From: Nocardia miyunensis NBRC 108239 | Lineage (GTDB): Bacteria > Actinomycetota > Actinomycetes > Mycobacteriales > Mycobacteriaceae | Assembly: GCF_001613065.1 (NCBI RefSeq) | Contig: NZ_BDBQ01000048.1 | Location: forward strand, 62,001 to 126,000 | DNA length: 64,000 nucleotides | Reading direction: 5' to 3' | Shown here: piece by piece, positions 1-8,253 of the stretch | How positions within the stretch are numbered: position 1 is the first letter of the stretch | Layout of the letters: each line of letters opens with the position of its first letter | Translations under genes and position numbers: made by a program | Notes under the pieces: generated by a model | Seen by the model: only the letters and a program-made list of their open reading frames with translations | Told to the model about the DNA's origin: nothing | The model's database searches: none

Positions 1-569
1 CACTGCTGGCGCTTGGGCAGCACCCGCTCGAGCCCGGCGACACCGGCGGCGATGCCGAGACAGAAGGAGACATACGTGAACGGCGTGAAGAATGGGACAT
101 CGCCGACCACGAAGGCCTGCGGTCCGTAGTAGATCCAGGTCGGTCCGGCGGTCTCGGTCACCAGGATCTCGAATCCGATGCAGAACGACAGCGTCGCGAG
201 CCAGGCCGCCCAGAACTGGCGCGTGGTCACGCCCTTGCTCGCCCTGCGCAGCAAGGCATACGCGCCGAAGGGGAGATACCAGAAATAAAGGATGCCGATG
301 AAGGCTGGGATGTCGCGACCGAACGTGTGAATCCAGGTGATCTGGCCGTGCTCGGTGTAATACACGTGTACGAGCGAATCACCCAGGGCTTCGTAGGGTA
401 TGGCCAGTCCCGCGCCGATCACGAGGAAGATCAGCAATAGGTCACCTCGACGCCGGGATTCGACGATCGCGTAGCCGATCGACAGCAACGCGAGCGCCGA
501 CATGCCCACGATCAGCACCAGTTGGCCGATATGCGGCATCGGGACATCGGAAGGGACGGGAAGGTCCAT
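1..569 (-). CDS. YYG-type polytopic membrane protein, cut by the window edge
   Basis: Reading leftward from an ATG at 569 with AGGAG five bases upstream, 189 codons encode a hydrophobic protein with about five membrane spans that runs off the left edge. I do not recognise an enzyme family. It is related to the product at 61636-62451. Both share an acidic segment (YEALGD / NESAVD), a following H-x-Y, the stretch GR-x-IP, a Glu-containing span and the loop YYG-x-Q. Conserved acidic and His residues hint at catalysis or proton/ion binding rather than a structural role, but this is inference. Two palindromes lie upstream (594-617 and 638-658), so at least two TetR proteins may control it. Confidence 0.75.
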   Translation of the reverse strand, partial: MDLPVPSDVPMPHIGQLVLIVGMSALALLSIGYAIVESRRRGDLLLIFLVIGAGLAIPYEALGDSLVHVYYTEHGQITWIHTFGRDIPAFIGILYFWYLPFGAYALLRRASKGVTTRQFWAAWLATLSFCIGFEILVTETAGPTWIYYGPQAFVVGDVPFFTPFTYVSFCLGIAAGVAGLERVLPKRQQ

Positions 570-593
570 GGCGAGCTCCTAATACTCCATCAC

Positions 594-617
594 TCTAGCG
601 AGCAATCACTCGCTAGA
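594..617. promoter_or_regulatory. TetR-type operator, 9-bp inverted repeat
   Basis: Perfect arms TCTAGCGAG and CTCGCTAGA are separated by six bases, 25 bp upstream of the ATG at 569. Size and position suit a TetR dimer site. One of the two TetR genes just upstream (669-1298 or 1338-2021) is the likely binder. Confidence 0.65.
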
Positions 618-637
618 AGATAGTGCGCCACGTCACT

Positions 638-658
638 TTTGACAAGCCGCGTCTCAAA
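638..658. promoter_or_regulatory. Class A operator
   Basis: TTTGAC-N9-CTCAAA, one of 14 related 21-bp sites in the window. It lies 69 bp upstream of the membrane protein start at 569. Confidence 0.6.
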
Positions 659-668
659 AAGTGGGCCG

Positions 669-1298
669 CTAATCCCGAGAACCGGTATGCAGCGTCGCGC
701 CCACCAGCATCCGCGTCATCTCGGCCAAAAGACGTTCACCGCCGAGCGGAGCGGGAAACAGCGTGTCCTCGAACATGGTGGTCGCGACCACGGTGGCGGT
801 GGCGATGCGTACGGCCACCGGCACGTCGAAGTCCAGGCCGTACGTCCGGGCGATGGCTTCCCCAACGGTCTCCAGTCGAGAGAGTGCCGGCTGCGCACCC
901 CCGGTGAGCGGATCGGCCGACGCCAGAGCGGCGATCAGATGCCGGTTCCGGGCGACCAGCCCGTGCAGCTCGACGACGAACTGCTGCAGGACCAGCGCAG
1001 GGTCCCCGCCGGGAATCTCCGCCGCCATCCACTTCGCCGTGAAGTCCTCGAGGAAGCGGTCGAAGGGGCCGAGGACAGCGGCTTCGTAGAGTTTCTCCTT
1101 GGTTGGGTAGATGCGGAACATCGTCGGCTCGGCGACGCCCGCGCGGCGGGCGATCTCCTTGGTCGTCGCGCCGCCATACCCTCGCTCGGCGAAGGTCTCC
1201 ACAGCGGCGGCGAGCACCAGGGACCGCACCTCTTCGGATGTACGTCGAGGTCGGCGGGCGCGGCCCGCGGTGCGGGTTTCGGGAGTCACGCCCTGCAA
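669..1298 (-). CDS. TetR-family transcriptional regulator
   Basis: A 209-residue protein with an N-terminal helix-turn-helix domain around residues 25-70 (FAERGYGGATTKEIARRAG, recognition helix near AEPTMFRIYPTKE) and a variable ligand-binding C-terminal domain. It follows the TetR gene at 1338-2021 by 39 bp and precedes the membrane protein gene at 569, so the three may be co-transcribed or mutually regulated. The listed start is a TTG at 1298; a GTG at 1289 is an alternative, and neither has a strong ribosome binding site. The ligand is unknown. An Arg-rich extension precedes the DNA-binding domain. Confidence 0.85.
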   Translation of the reverse strand: MQGVTPETRTAGRARRPRRTSEEVRSLVLAAAVETFAERGYGGATTKEIARRAGVAEPTMFRIYPTKEKLYEAAVLGPFDRFLEDFTAKWMAAEIPGGDPALVLQQFVVELHGLVARNRHLIAALASADPLTGGAQPALSRLETVGEAIARTYGLDFDVPVAVRIATATVVATTMFEDTLFPAPLGGERLLAEMTRMLVGATLHTGSRD

Positions 1299-1337
1299 CC
1301 CTAAATGACGCGCCGTCGACCCTGCCGGGGTGACCGG

Positions 1338-2021
1338 CTACGGTCGGTGCGAAATCCCGTGCAAGATCATGGTGACGACCTCCTGCTCCTGACGTGCATG
1401 TGTGGGCCGGACCTGGCCAACGGGATATAGCCAGTCTTCGTGCAGCACCATCGAGAAGATCATCCCGACGGTGGCAGCCCACGTGGCGACCGGGTCGATA
1501 TTGCGATAGTGGCGAGCGTTCCCTTGCTCGAGGAGCAGCTTCTGCATCATCGACATCGCATCGGCGAAGCGGCCACCGATATCGGACGCTATTCGATCGA
1601 GGGAGTTGTCCTTGCTGTCGGCCTTGACCGCGATGATGGTGAGCAGCATGCTCTTGTGCTCGCGCAGGAGTGCGAAGAAACCTCGGACGAACTTCGTCAC
1701 CAGCTCCTGCGCCGGGGAATCGAGCGGTTGTCCCTGCACCGCCTCGGCTACATAGCCATCGATGAACTGAGCGAACGGCTCTACAACGACGCTCTCGAAA
1801 AGACCCGCTTTCGATCCGAAGTGACGGTAAATGGCCGGCTCGGTCACACCGGCACGGTCGGCTATCCAGCGCGTGCGAGTGCCTGAATAACCGTGCTGGA
1901 CGAACAACTCGCGCGCCGCGTCCATGACCAGAGTCGCGACCTCATCGGTGGCTCGTCGGGATCGCGTGTTGGAAGTTGTCATGCCGAAAACCATACGCGG
2001 AATCAGAATCGCTGACAGCAC
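1338..2021 (-). CDS. TetR-family transcriptional regulator, divergent from desaturase-like gene
   Basis: The N-terminal TetR DNA-binding domain (FVQHGYSGTRTRWIADRAG, helix near TEPAIYRHFGSKAG) is followed by an all-helical ligand domain. The GTG at 2021 has AAGGA closely upstream; an ATG at 1982 would remove 13 residues and fits the usual distance to the DNA-binding domain. It is divergent from the FAD enzyme at 2076. The shared 54-95 bp gap contains a 15-bp palindrome at 2034-2048, which suggests autoregulation and control of the FAD enzyme. The effector is unknown. Confidence 0.85.
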   Translation of the reverse strand: MLSAILIPRMVFGMTTSNTRSRRATDEVATLVMDAARELFVQHGYSGTRTRWIADRAGVTEPAIYRHFGSKAGLFESVVVEPFAQFIDGYVAEAVQGQPLDSPAQELVTKFVRGFFALLREHKSMLLTIIAVKADSKDNSLDRIASDIGGRFADAMSMMQKLLLEQGNARHYRNIDPVATWAATVGMIFSMVLHEDWLYPVGQVRPTHARQEQEVVTMILHGISHRP

Positions 2022-2033
2022 TCGTCCTTACAA

Positions 2034-2048
2034 GATAGTATCACTATC
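2034..2048. promoter_or_regulatory. Palindromic operator between divergent TetR and FAD enzyme
   Basis: GATAGT and ACTATC arms flank a three-base centre, 27 bp upstream of the ATG at 2076 and just upstream of the TetR start. It fits a local TetR site controlling both genes. Confidence 0.55.
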
Positions 2049-2075
2049 CTAAATTCGGGGTTGGAAGGTTGCCAT

Positions 2076-3650
2076 ATGAGTGAATCGTGGGACTACATCG
2101 TCATCGGGGCCGGCCACAACGGCCTGACCGCCGCCTGCACACTCGCCGAGCGGCAGAACCGTGTGCTGGTCGTCGAACGACAACCGGTAATCGGTGGATG
2201 CACGACCAGCCTGCCGAGAGTCGCTGCGGCTCCGCATCACCTTCTGCATATCGGTGCGATGGACGATATGTTCATGGCGGGTACCAGCCTCGCCGAGGAA
2301 CTGCGACTGGCTGATTACGGATACCAGGCGATTCAGCTGGACCGCCCCTATGGCTGGATGAACGAGGACGGCGACACGCTGATCCTGCACCGAGACATCG
2401 AGCGCACGCTGGCTGAGATCCGCTATTTTTCTCCGCGGGATGCCCAGCGCTATGCGCAAATCAGCGCAGTGCTGAACTGGCTGGTGGACCTGCAGGTACG
2501 GCTCGGCAGCCGGCATCCTTCCGAAGTGAGCAAGCTCGACCTGCTCAAAGCGGCCGGCAAAGTAGGTATGAACCGGAAGCTCCGGTCGTTCCTGGGCAAG
2601 ATGCTTTCGATGAACATTTTCGAAATCGTCTCTGAAACCTTCGAATCGGAGGCGCTTCGCGGGCTCTGCGCGTACTGGGGCAGCATGTTCGGTCCTGCCA
2701 GCCTCGACGGAAGCGGAATCTATCTGGCCGGATTCGCCGCAGTGCACCGCGGCCGAGGTGTTTTGCGGGCCCGTGGCGGTATGAGTGTCATGGTGGAGGC
2801 ATTGGCCGCCTCGCTGCGCGCGAGAGGTGGAGACATCCGATGCGGTCATGGTGTGGACCGGATCCTTGTCGAAGAAGGGCGCGCGGTGGGAGTACGACTC
2901 TCCGATGGTGTCGAACTGCGGGCACGGCATGGAATTCTGAGCAGTTGCGCGCCTCAATACACGCTCGGCTCGATGCTCGAAGAAGGTGTGCTCGACGCAC
3001 ACCACAGTCTGCAAGTCGAGATGCTGCCCGCGAATGCCGCCAACGTGGCGTTGTTCAAGATAGATATGGCTATGGGCGGGCAGCTCTCCTATCCGCAGGC
3101 GCAGGCCGCCCGGAACCGGCGGGACGGTCTCGACCTGAGGCCCACCACATTCATGACCGGAACTCTCGAAGATCACGTCGCGCAATTCCATGTCGTGACC
3201 AACGGCGGAAACGTGGATCTGCCACCGGTATATATGTCGATTATGTCGGCGGCTGATCCCAGCCTCGCCCCGAATGGACAAGACGTGCTCTATCTGCTCA
3301 CCAACTGCGCGGCGCGACCGGTAGCGGGATGGGATACCGAGAAGAGCTCTTACAGCCAGGCCATGATGAAGTCTGTATCGCGATACATGGGTGGGTTGGC
3401 GACCGAAATCGGCCGGGTCGAGCACTCCCCGCTCGACTTGCAAAATGTCCTCGGGTTGCCGAACGCATGCTTCTTCCACGTGGATATGACGCCCACCCGG
3501 CTGGGCATGAACCGCCCGGCCGCGGGTCTCGGCGGCTACGGTACGCCGGTCGATCGGTTGTATATCGCCGGATCCGGCGCGCACCCGGGTGGTGGCGTCA
3601 GCGGCTGGCCCGGCCGGCTCTCCGCCCGATATGCGATGAGTAGTCGATAG
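2076..3650 (+). CDS. Phytoene desaturase-like NAD(P)/FAD-dependent oxidoreductase
   Basis: This 524-residue protein begins with a Rossmann FAD-binding motif (VIGAGHNGL, near residues 9-17) and an acidic end of the second strand. It has the architecture of phytoene desaturase and PYROXD2-type flavoproteins. The C-terminal FAD segment reads LYIAGSGAHPGGGVSGWPG. The ATG at 2076 is chosen because GGAAGG sits seven bases upstream and because it gives the same length and N-terminus as the paralogue at 57226-58800. The reaction is probably dehydrogenation or isomerisation of a hydrophobic polyene or lipid. No carotenoid synthesis genes are nearby, so a catabolic role is more likely than pigment synthesis. 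Confidence 0.85.
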   Translation: MSESWDYIVIGAGHNGLTAACTLAERQNRVLVVERQPVIGGCTTSLPRVAAAPHHLLHIGAMDDMFMAGTSLAEELRLADYGYQAIQLDRPYGWMNEDGDTLILHRDIERTLAEIRYFSPRDAQRYAQISAVLNWLVDLQVRLGSRHPSEVSKLDLLKAAGKVGMNRKLRSFLGKMLSMNIFEIVSETFESEALRGLCAYWGSMFGPASLDGSGIYLAGFAAVHRGRGVLRARGGMSVMVEALAASLRARGGDIRCGHGVDRILVEEGRAVGVRLSDGVELRARHGILSSCAPQYTLGSMLEEGVLDAHHSLQVEMLPANAANVALFKIDMAMGGQLSYPQAQAARNRRDGLDLRPTTFMTGTLEDHVAQFHVVTNGGNVDLPPVYMSIMSAADPSLAPNGQDVLYLLTNCAARPVAGWDTEKSSYSQAMMKSVSRYMGGLATEIGRVEHSPLDLQNVLGLPNACFFHVDMTPTRLGMNRPAAGLGGYGTPVDRLYIAGSGAHPGGGVSGWPGRLSARYAMSSR

Positions 3651-3803
3651 TAGGGCATTGGCCCGCTGCCCCGCGGCGTTCTCCCGGGCCTCGGCGAGGA
3701 CGGCGCGGTGCGGCATCGCCCCCCGCCAGGTCTATTCCCAGCGCCGGTATCGGCCGAATGCGCGAATAATCAATCCCGTCGGCGAATCGTTTACCATCGC
3801 GTG

Positions 3804-4769
3804 TCAGTTTATGATCGGCAGTACGAGCCGACAATCAGGCGGAATGGCATTCGACGGATCCAGATAGTTCCGCACGATACGAAGGGCGATCTCGTTGTAG
3901 ATGTAGAGGCTGTGATCACCGTAGTAGTTGTCGCAAGAGTCTTGAATCAAGGCATTCGTCACGTTCGGCCCCTCCGGGAGTGCTGCTTCCCCGGGCTGTA
4001 TGACGGTATCGGTCCGGGACAGGATCGTCACGTAGCGCACGGTGGGACGGGTCAGGCCGCCCGCGGCCGTCTGCCGGACGAATTCGGAATCGGTCGCGAC
4101 ATCGATCTCCGCGGGCAGGACTCGGCCGACCGGTGGCGAGACGACCGGGTCAGTGGCAAGCCAAGGCAGAATGCCGAATACGCCTATTCCATGACTGGGC
4201 GGCGCGGCCGCTATCAGGGCGCCGACCGCGTCCGCGCCGCCGTGTCGGTTGACGTAGTTCAGCGCAACGAGCCCACCTTGTGAATAGGTGACCAGGTCGA
4301 CCTTCGCCGCGCCGGTCGCGGCCCGAACCGTCGTGACGAAAGCGGCGAGTTCCGCGGCGGATTTGTTCATGGGGCCGACTTGGCGCCAATACGGCGCGGC
4401 TCCGGGTTCGTAGCCGTAGTCGAGCCCGAACACACAGTAGCCATCGGCACGCAGGCGCGGGGCGTACATCGACCAGTTCATGTACATATTCCCGAACGTC
4501 CCGTTCACCAGGACGACCGGCCGGGGATGCGCCGCGGTGGGCTTGCAATCGAAGTCGTTCATGCCGGTCGGCAGCGCGTCCGGATGCTCGAGCGCGTATC
4601 GGATAGCGCTGACCGCATTGGTCTGTGGTGGCCCCTGGACAACCGGCTGCGAACGTGCGTTCGCCACTGTTCCGGCTGAGATGGCCAGTGCCAGAAGGCA
4701 GGCCGCCGGCACCCGGGGCGCAACGCCACATAGTGTCTTATGAAGTCGAATCATGCTTAACAGAGCCAA
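3804..4769 (-). CDS. Secreted alpha/beta-hydrolase lipase (EstA/lipase class 2 type)
   Basis: A 321-residue protein with a basic start and hydrophobic stretch near residues 12-35 (signal peptide), then a lipase domain. A triad can be read as Ser163 in TYSQGG, Asp254 in SRTDTV and His286 in GDHSLY. The oxyanion region VLVNGTFG matches actinobacterial secreted lipases. GAGGAG lies five bases before a TTG at 4769, which supports that start over the ATG at 4754. It probably releases fatty acids or hydrolyses exogenous esters outside the membrane. A class B palindrome at 4856-4865 upstream links it to the wax ester synthase, hydrolase and carotenoid oxygenase genes that carry the same site. Confidence 0.85.
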   Translation of the reverse strand: MALLSMIRLHKTLCGVAPRVPAACLLALAISAGTVANARSQPVVQGPPQTNAVSAIRYALEHPDALPTGMNDFDCKPTAAHPRPVVLVNGTFGNMYMNWSMYAPRLRADGYCVFGLDYGYEPGAAPYWRQVGPMNKSAAELAAFVTTVRAATGAAKVDLVTYSQGGLVALNYVNRHGGADAVGALIAAAPPSHGIGVFGILPWLATDPVVSPPVGRVLPAEIDVATDSEFVRQTAAGGLTRPTVRYVTILSRTDTVIQPGEAALPEGPNVTNALIQDSCDNYYGDHSLYIYNEIALRIVRNYLDPSNAIPPDCRLVLPIIN

Positions 4770-4855
4770 GATTGCTCCTCAGTCAGCCGGGCTGGACATC
4801 GGATCCGATGCATTGAGCTCGCCTATCGAGTTTCACATCCCGCATCATGCATGTC

Positions 4856-4865
4856 AACGATCGTT
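4856..4865. promoter_or_regulatory. Class B operator AACGATCGTT
   Basis: Perfect 10-bp palindrome, 87 bp upstream of the lipase start at 4769. It is one of seven related sites. Confidence 0.55.
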
Positions 4866-4912
4866 CTCGCATGGTCGGCAGGTAGACGGGTCGGCGCGCC
4901 CCATGACGGAAC

Positions 4913-4950
4913 CGCGCGTGTGAAGGACCGCCGAGGGTCCTCCACGCGCG
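4913..4950 (-). terminator. Long hairpin ending the acyl-CoA dehydrogenase operon
   Basis: CGCGCGTG plus AGGACC pair with GGTCCT plus ACGCGCG around a six-base loop, just beyond the stop at 5002. No T-run follows, as is common for high-GC actinobacteria. Confidence 0.55.
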
Positions 4951-5001
4951 CGCACCAGCCACGTTCGGATACCGCGGGCTCGACCCGGGTGACCGAAACG
5001 C

Positions 5002-6024
5002 TCAGTTCGTCGCGGTGAGCTCGCACCACAGGGCGTTCTCGCCCTGCGCCAGCGTCGCATCGCCGACCAGCTCGGACCAGCGGGCCTCGCTCTGGACCGC
5101 ATCACGCCACGCCCACAACTTCGTGGTGAGCCGGTGCAGCGGGTATTCGGCCGTGATGCCCATCGCGCCGTGCAACTGGTGGGCGATCCGGGCCGTCTCG
5201 GTGGCGCTGGTCGCGCAGACGATACGAGCCACCGCTGCCGCAGCGAGTACCGAATTGTCCTGCGCCCCAGACGAAGACAGCTCCACGGCCCGATCGACCG
5301 TGGCGTCGGCCTGTAGCAACTGGGTTCGGATGGTCGCCAAACCCGCTGCGACAGAGGGGATCTTGACCAGTGGCGCGCCGAATTGCTCTCGCGTGCGCAC
5401 ATACTCCCGGGTGAGATCGTAGGCGCCGCGGACAGCGCCGAGCACCGCCGCCGACCACAGCACCCCGAGCCGGGCCAGCACGACATCCCGCTCGGGCGCC
5501 GATGCCAGCACCGCACCGCGCGCGGCGGTGAGGACGACGGTGTCACTCTGTTCGCCCGCGAGATTCACGCCGGGCTCGACCGATACGCCGGGATCGCCGA
5601 TCATGAAGCTCACCGGGGATCCGGCCTCCGGATACACGATCACGCGGTCGGCGCCCCGAGCCCACGCGACCCCGCCCAGTCGGGCGGTCACCGGGCCCTC
5701 GCCGTCCCACGCCTCCGCGGTAACGGCGATCACCGACAGGCTCGCGGGGTCGATGTGCTGCCCGGCCTCGGCCAGCACCCAGTTCGAGGTTGACGCCTCG
5801 ATCAGCGGCACGCCGATACCGTGCTGCCCCAATGCCTCCGACAGCACGGCCAGATCGGCAAGGGTGCCGTCGGCCCCTCCCGAGGATTCCGCGATCCCGA
5901 CGACGTTCAGGCCGAGTTTCACCATCTCGGGCCAGATCTGCGGCAGCTCGCCCGCGCCGCCGCCCGGGCCGGCCGACTCGGCAAGGTCGGAGATCAGTTC
6001 CCGCAGAGGCGATTCCGCGCTCAT
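5002..6024 (-). CDS. Acyl-CoA dehydrogenase, probable non-catalytic partner subunit
   Basis: A 340-residue protein of the acyl-CoA dehydrogenase fold, with C-terminal helices such as YVRTREQFGAPL and QLHGAMGITAEYPLHR. The ATG at 6024 overlaps the stop of the upstream dehydrogenase as ATGA, which means translational coupling. It is shorter than usual. At the position where many family members carry the catalytic Glu in an ER-containing helix it reads VLARLGVLW, so this subunit may lack the base. In actinobacterial sterol degradation such adjacent pairs form heterotetramers with one active site type per dimer; this pair probably does the same, which is inference. The substrate is likely a bulky or branched acyl-CoA. 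Confidence 0.85.
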   Translation of the reverse strand: MSAESPLRELISDLAESAGPGGGAGELPQIWPEMVKLGLNVVGIAESSGGADGTLADLAVLSEALGQHGIGVPLIEASTSNWVLAEAGQHIDPASLSVIAVTAEAWDGEGPVTARLGGVAWARGADRVIVYPEAGSPVSFMIGDPGVSVEPGVNLAGEQSDTVVLTAARGAVLASAPERDVVLARLGVLWSAAVLGAVRGAYDLTREYVRTREQFGAPLVKIPSVAAGLATIRTQLLQADATVDRAVELSSSGAQDNSVLAAAAVARIVCATSATETARIAHQLHGAMGITAEYPLHRLTTKLWAWRDAVQSEARWSELVGDATLAQGENALWCELTATN

Positions 6025-7151
6025 ATCCGCGACTCCTGTTTTGCGATGATCGAGAGCAACACATCGGCGGCGCCGCCGCGGATGCTGAAACCGGGAGAGG
6101 CGAGCAACGCCTGCCCCAGGAGACTGTCGGGTGTAGCGGCGCTGCCGCCCAGTACCTCTCGCGCGAATTCGATGACGTCGCGCTCGAAGGTGTTGCCCAG
6201 CAGTTTGAGCGTGGCAGCCTCCTGCACGGGCGCCCGGCCGGCGTCGAGGTGCCGGGCGACATCCCAGCACATGCGCCGCAGCGCGGTCAGCCTCGCCACC
6301 AGCGCGCCGAGGCGGCCCTGCAGATTGCGATCACGTACCTCGTCGGCTCGATCCACGATCGACGCGAGCAGTGGATATGTCGAGAGCACCCGTTCGGGAC
6401 CGCCGCGTTCGAAGGACAACTGCTCGACGACCTGCTTCCAGCCCTGGCCTTCCGTGCCGATCAGGTGATGCTCGGGCACGAAGACCCCGTCGAAAACCGT
6501 TTCGTTGAAATGATGTTCGCCGGACATGTCGACGATCGGCGTCACCTCGACGCCCTCGGCGTGCATGTCGACCACGAACTCGCTCAATCCCAGGTGTTTG
6601 CGCTCGGACTTCTCGGTCCGCGCCAGCACGTAGGCGTGCGTCGCGTGATGGGCCCCGGTGGTCCAGATCTTCCGGCCGGTGATACGCCACCCGTCCCGCA
6701 CCCGCTCGGCCGTGGTGCGCACGGCCGCCAGATCGGATCCGGCGCCCGGCTCGCTCATGCCCAGGCAGAAAAGGATTTCCGCGCGGGTGATGCCGGGCAG
6801 GAGTTCCTCGCGCAGCCGGTCCGAGCCGTGCCGCAGGATGGCGGGCCCGATCTGGCGGTCGGCGATCCAGTGCGCGGTCACCGGCGCGCCCGCGCGCAGC
6901 AGTTCCTCGGTGACCGCCAGCCGGTCGACGTTGCGGTATTCGCCGCCGCCGTATCGCCGCGGCCAGGTCATCCCGATCAGGCCGCGCGCGGCCAATTCCC
7001 GGCTGAATTCCAGGTCGAATGAGCGCATCCACGAATCACACTGCGGCACATAGCGTCCGGAGTGCTTCCAGGTGGCCGTCAACTCCCGGACGGTGCTGCG
7101 CAATTCGTCGTGATTCAGCCGCGCCGAACCCTCGGTTGCAACGGTCGACAT
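6021..7151 (-). CDS. Acyl-CoA dehydrogenase, probable catalytic subunit
   Basis: A 376-residue protein with the flavin/substrate signature LGMSEPGAGSDLA and a middle beta domain (GRKIWTTGAHHATHAYVLART). It keeps an ER pair in the helix FERGGPERVL. The start at 7151 follows GGGAAGA; longer upstream reading would overlap the crotonase gene. It is coupled by a 4-bp overlap to the dehydrogenase at 5002-6024 and follows the crotonase at 7192-7974 by 40 bp. This makes a three-gene operon for successive dehydrogenation and hydration of an acyl-CoA. A class A operator stands before the operon at 8025-8045. Confidence 0.9.
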   Translation of the reverse strand: MSTVATEGSARLNHDELRSTVRELTATWKHSGRYVPQCDSWMRSFDLEFSRELAARGLIGMTWPRRYGGGEYRNVDRLAVTEELLRAGAPVTAHWIADRQIGPAILRHGSDRLREELLPGITRAEILFCLGMSEPGAGSDLAAVRTTAERVRDGWRITGRKIWTTGAHHATHAYVLARTEKSERKHLGLSEFVVDMHAEGVEVTPIVDMSGEHHFNETVFDGVFVPEHHLIGTEGQGWKQVVEQLSFERGGPERVLSTYPLLASIVDRADEVRDRNLQGRLGALVARLTALRRMCWDVARHLDAGRAPVQEAATLKLLGNTFERDVIEFAREVLGGSAATPDSLLGQALLASPGFSIRGGAADVLLSIIAKQESRI

Positions 7152-7191
7152 CTTCTTCCCTCTGAGTTCTCTTGTCCCGTACCAGTTCCCG

Positions 7192-7974
7192 CTATCGCCG
7201 CCGGAAGACCGGATCACGCTTCTCGGTGAATGCGGCGAACGCCTCGGCCGAATCCTCGGTCGAGGTGATCACGGCCATATGCGAGGAGATCATGTCCAGC
7301 GCGGTGCGCAGATCCTGATCCAGACCCTGATACACCGACCGCTTGATCACCTGGACGGCCAGCGGCGCCCTGGCCGCGATGGCCCTCGCCAGCTCGTACG
7401 CGGCGTCGAGCACCGCATCGTCCTCGTGCACCTCGGAGACCAAGCCGATCCGCAGCGCCTCGTCTGCGCCGACGAAGTCACCGGTCCACAGCAACCGCAA
7501 AGCGTTTGCCACTCCGACGATCCGGGGCAGGTAATAGCAACCGCCATCGCCGGGCACCAGGCCGACGCGAATATAGCCCTCGGAGAAACGAGCAGACCGG
7601 CCGGCCAGGCGGATATCGCACATCAGCGACATATCCATACCCGCTCCTACCGCCACCCCCCGGACCGCGGCGATCGCCGGCTTCGACAGCGCCTGCATCG
7701 CATATGCGACCTGATGTATCCGCCGGCTCAGATATTCCTTCTCCGCCAGCGGTCCCCGCTTCTCCCCCTTGAACTTGCCCAGATCCACCCCGGAGCAGAA
7801 CGCGTCGCCCGCCCCGGTCAACACCACGACCCGGACGTCATCGTCGGCCTCGGCCTCGCGCAGCACCCGCGCCCACTCATCGATCATCTCGAGGGTGAAG
7901 GCGTTCTTACGCTCGGGACGATTCAGCAGGATGGTGGCGACACCATCCTTGACCGAGTACTCCAGATCACTCAC
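7192..7974 (-). CDS. Enoyl-CoA hydratase/isomerase (crotonase) family protein
   Basis: A 260-residue crotonase with the oxyanion-hole sequences (FCSGVDL and AVRGVAVGAG) and a complete trimerisation tail. The two glutamates that activate water in classical hydratases are not conserved. The first position reads GAGMDMSLMCD, with Asp, and the second falls in FSEGYIRVG. It may therefore be an isomerase or have another crotonase activity. The GTG at 7974 has GGGAG five bases upstream. It leads the operon continuing into the two acyl-CoA dehydrogenases; a class A site lies 51 bp upstream. Confidence 0.88.
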   Translation of the reverse strand: MSDLEYSVKDGVATILLNRPERKNAFTLEMIDEWARVLREAEADDDVRVVVLTGAGDAFCSGVDLGKFKGEKRGPLAEKEYLSRRIHQVAYAMQALSKPAIAAVRGVAVGAGMDMSLMCDIRLAGRSARFSEGYIRVGLVPGDGGCYYLPRIVGVANALRLLWTGDFVGADEALRIGLVSEVHEDDAVLDAAYELARAIAARAPLAVQVIKRSVYQGLDQDLRTALDMISSHMAVITSTEDSAEAFAAFTEKRDPVFRRR

Positions 7975-8024
7975 TGCTGCTCCCGTCCGCTGTCCAAGCG
8001 CGAATCGTCGCCTGCTTCCTCAAT

Positions 8025-8045
8025 ATTGATACACAGTTTCTCACA
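8025..8045. promoter_or_regulatory. Class A operator
   Basis: ATTGAT-N9-CTCACA, 51 bp upstream of the GTG at 7974. It matches the 21-bp class A layout with one degenerate position in each arm. Confidence 0.45.
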
Positions 8046-8109
8046 ACTACACGCGACGCATCAACCATGGCGTCCACCACGCCGGATCCGAGAACCGTGA
8101 GCATAAAAG

Positions 8110-8143
8110 GCTCGGGCCGGATCAACGTTGATCCGGCCCGAGC
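8110..8143 (-). terminator. Intrinsic terminator, perfect 34-bp palindrome with T-run
   Basis: Seventeen-base arms (GCTCGGGCCGGATCAAC and its exact complement) meet with no spacer. On the minus strand the hairpin is followed by CCTTTTATG, a good factor-independent terminator for the SDR gene ending at 8254. Confidence 0.8.
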
Positions 8144-8253
8144 GCCGCCGGCAGCCAGAGTGGGACTGCCCGCGCGGTGTCAGATGCCGACGGAAACGAC
8201 GCCCTCGCACCGCATCGCCGAACATGGCGAGGGACGCCACCCGCGGTGACCCG

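Noticed and set aside
2049..3716. Minus-strand open frame opposite the first desaturase-like gene
   Set aside because: Low-complexity His/Arg-rich translation and no ribosome binding site; the plus-strand frame has clear FAD motifs.
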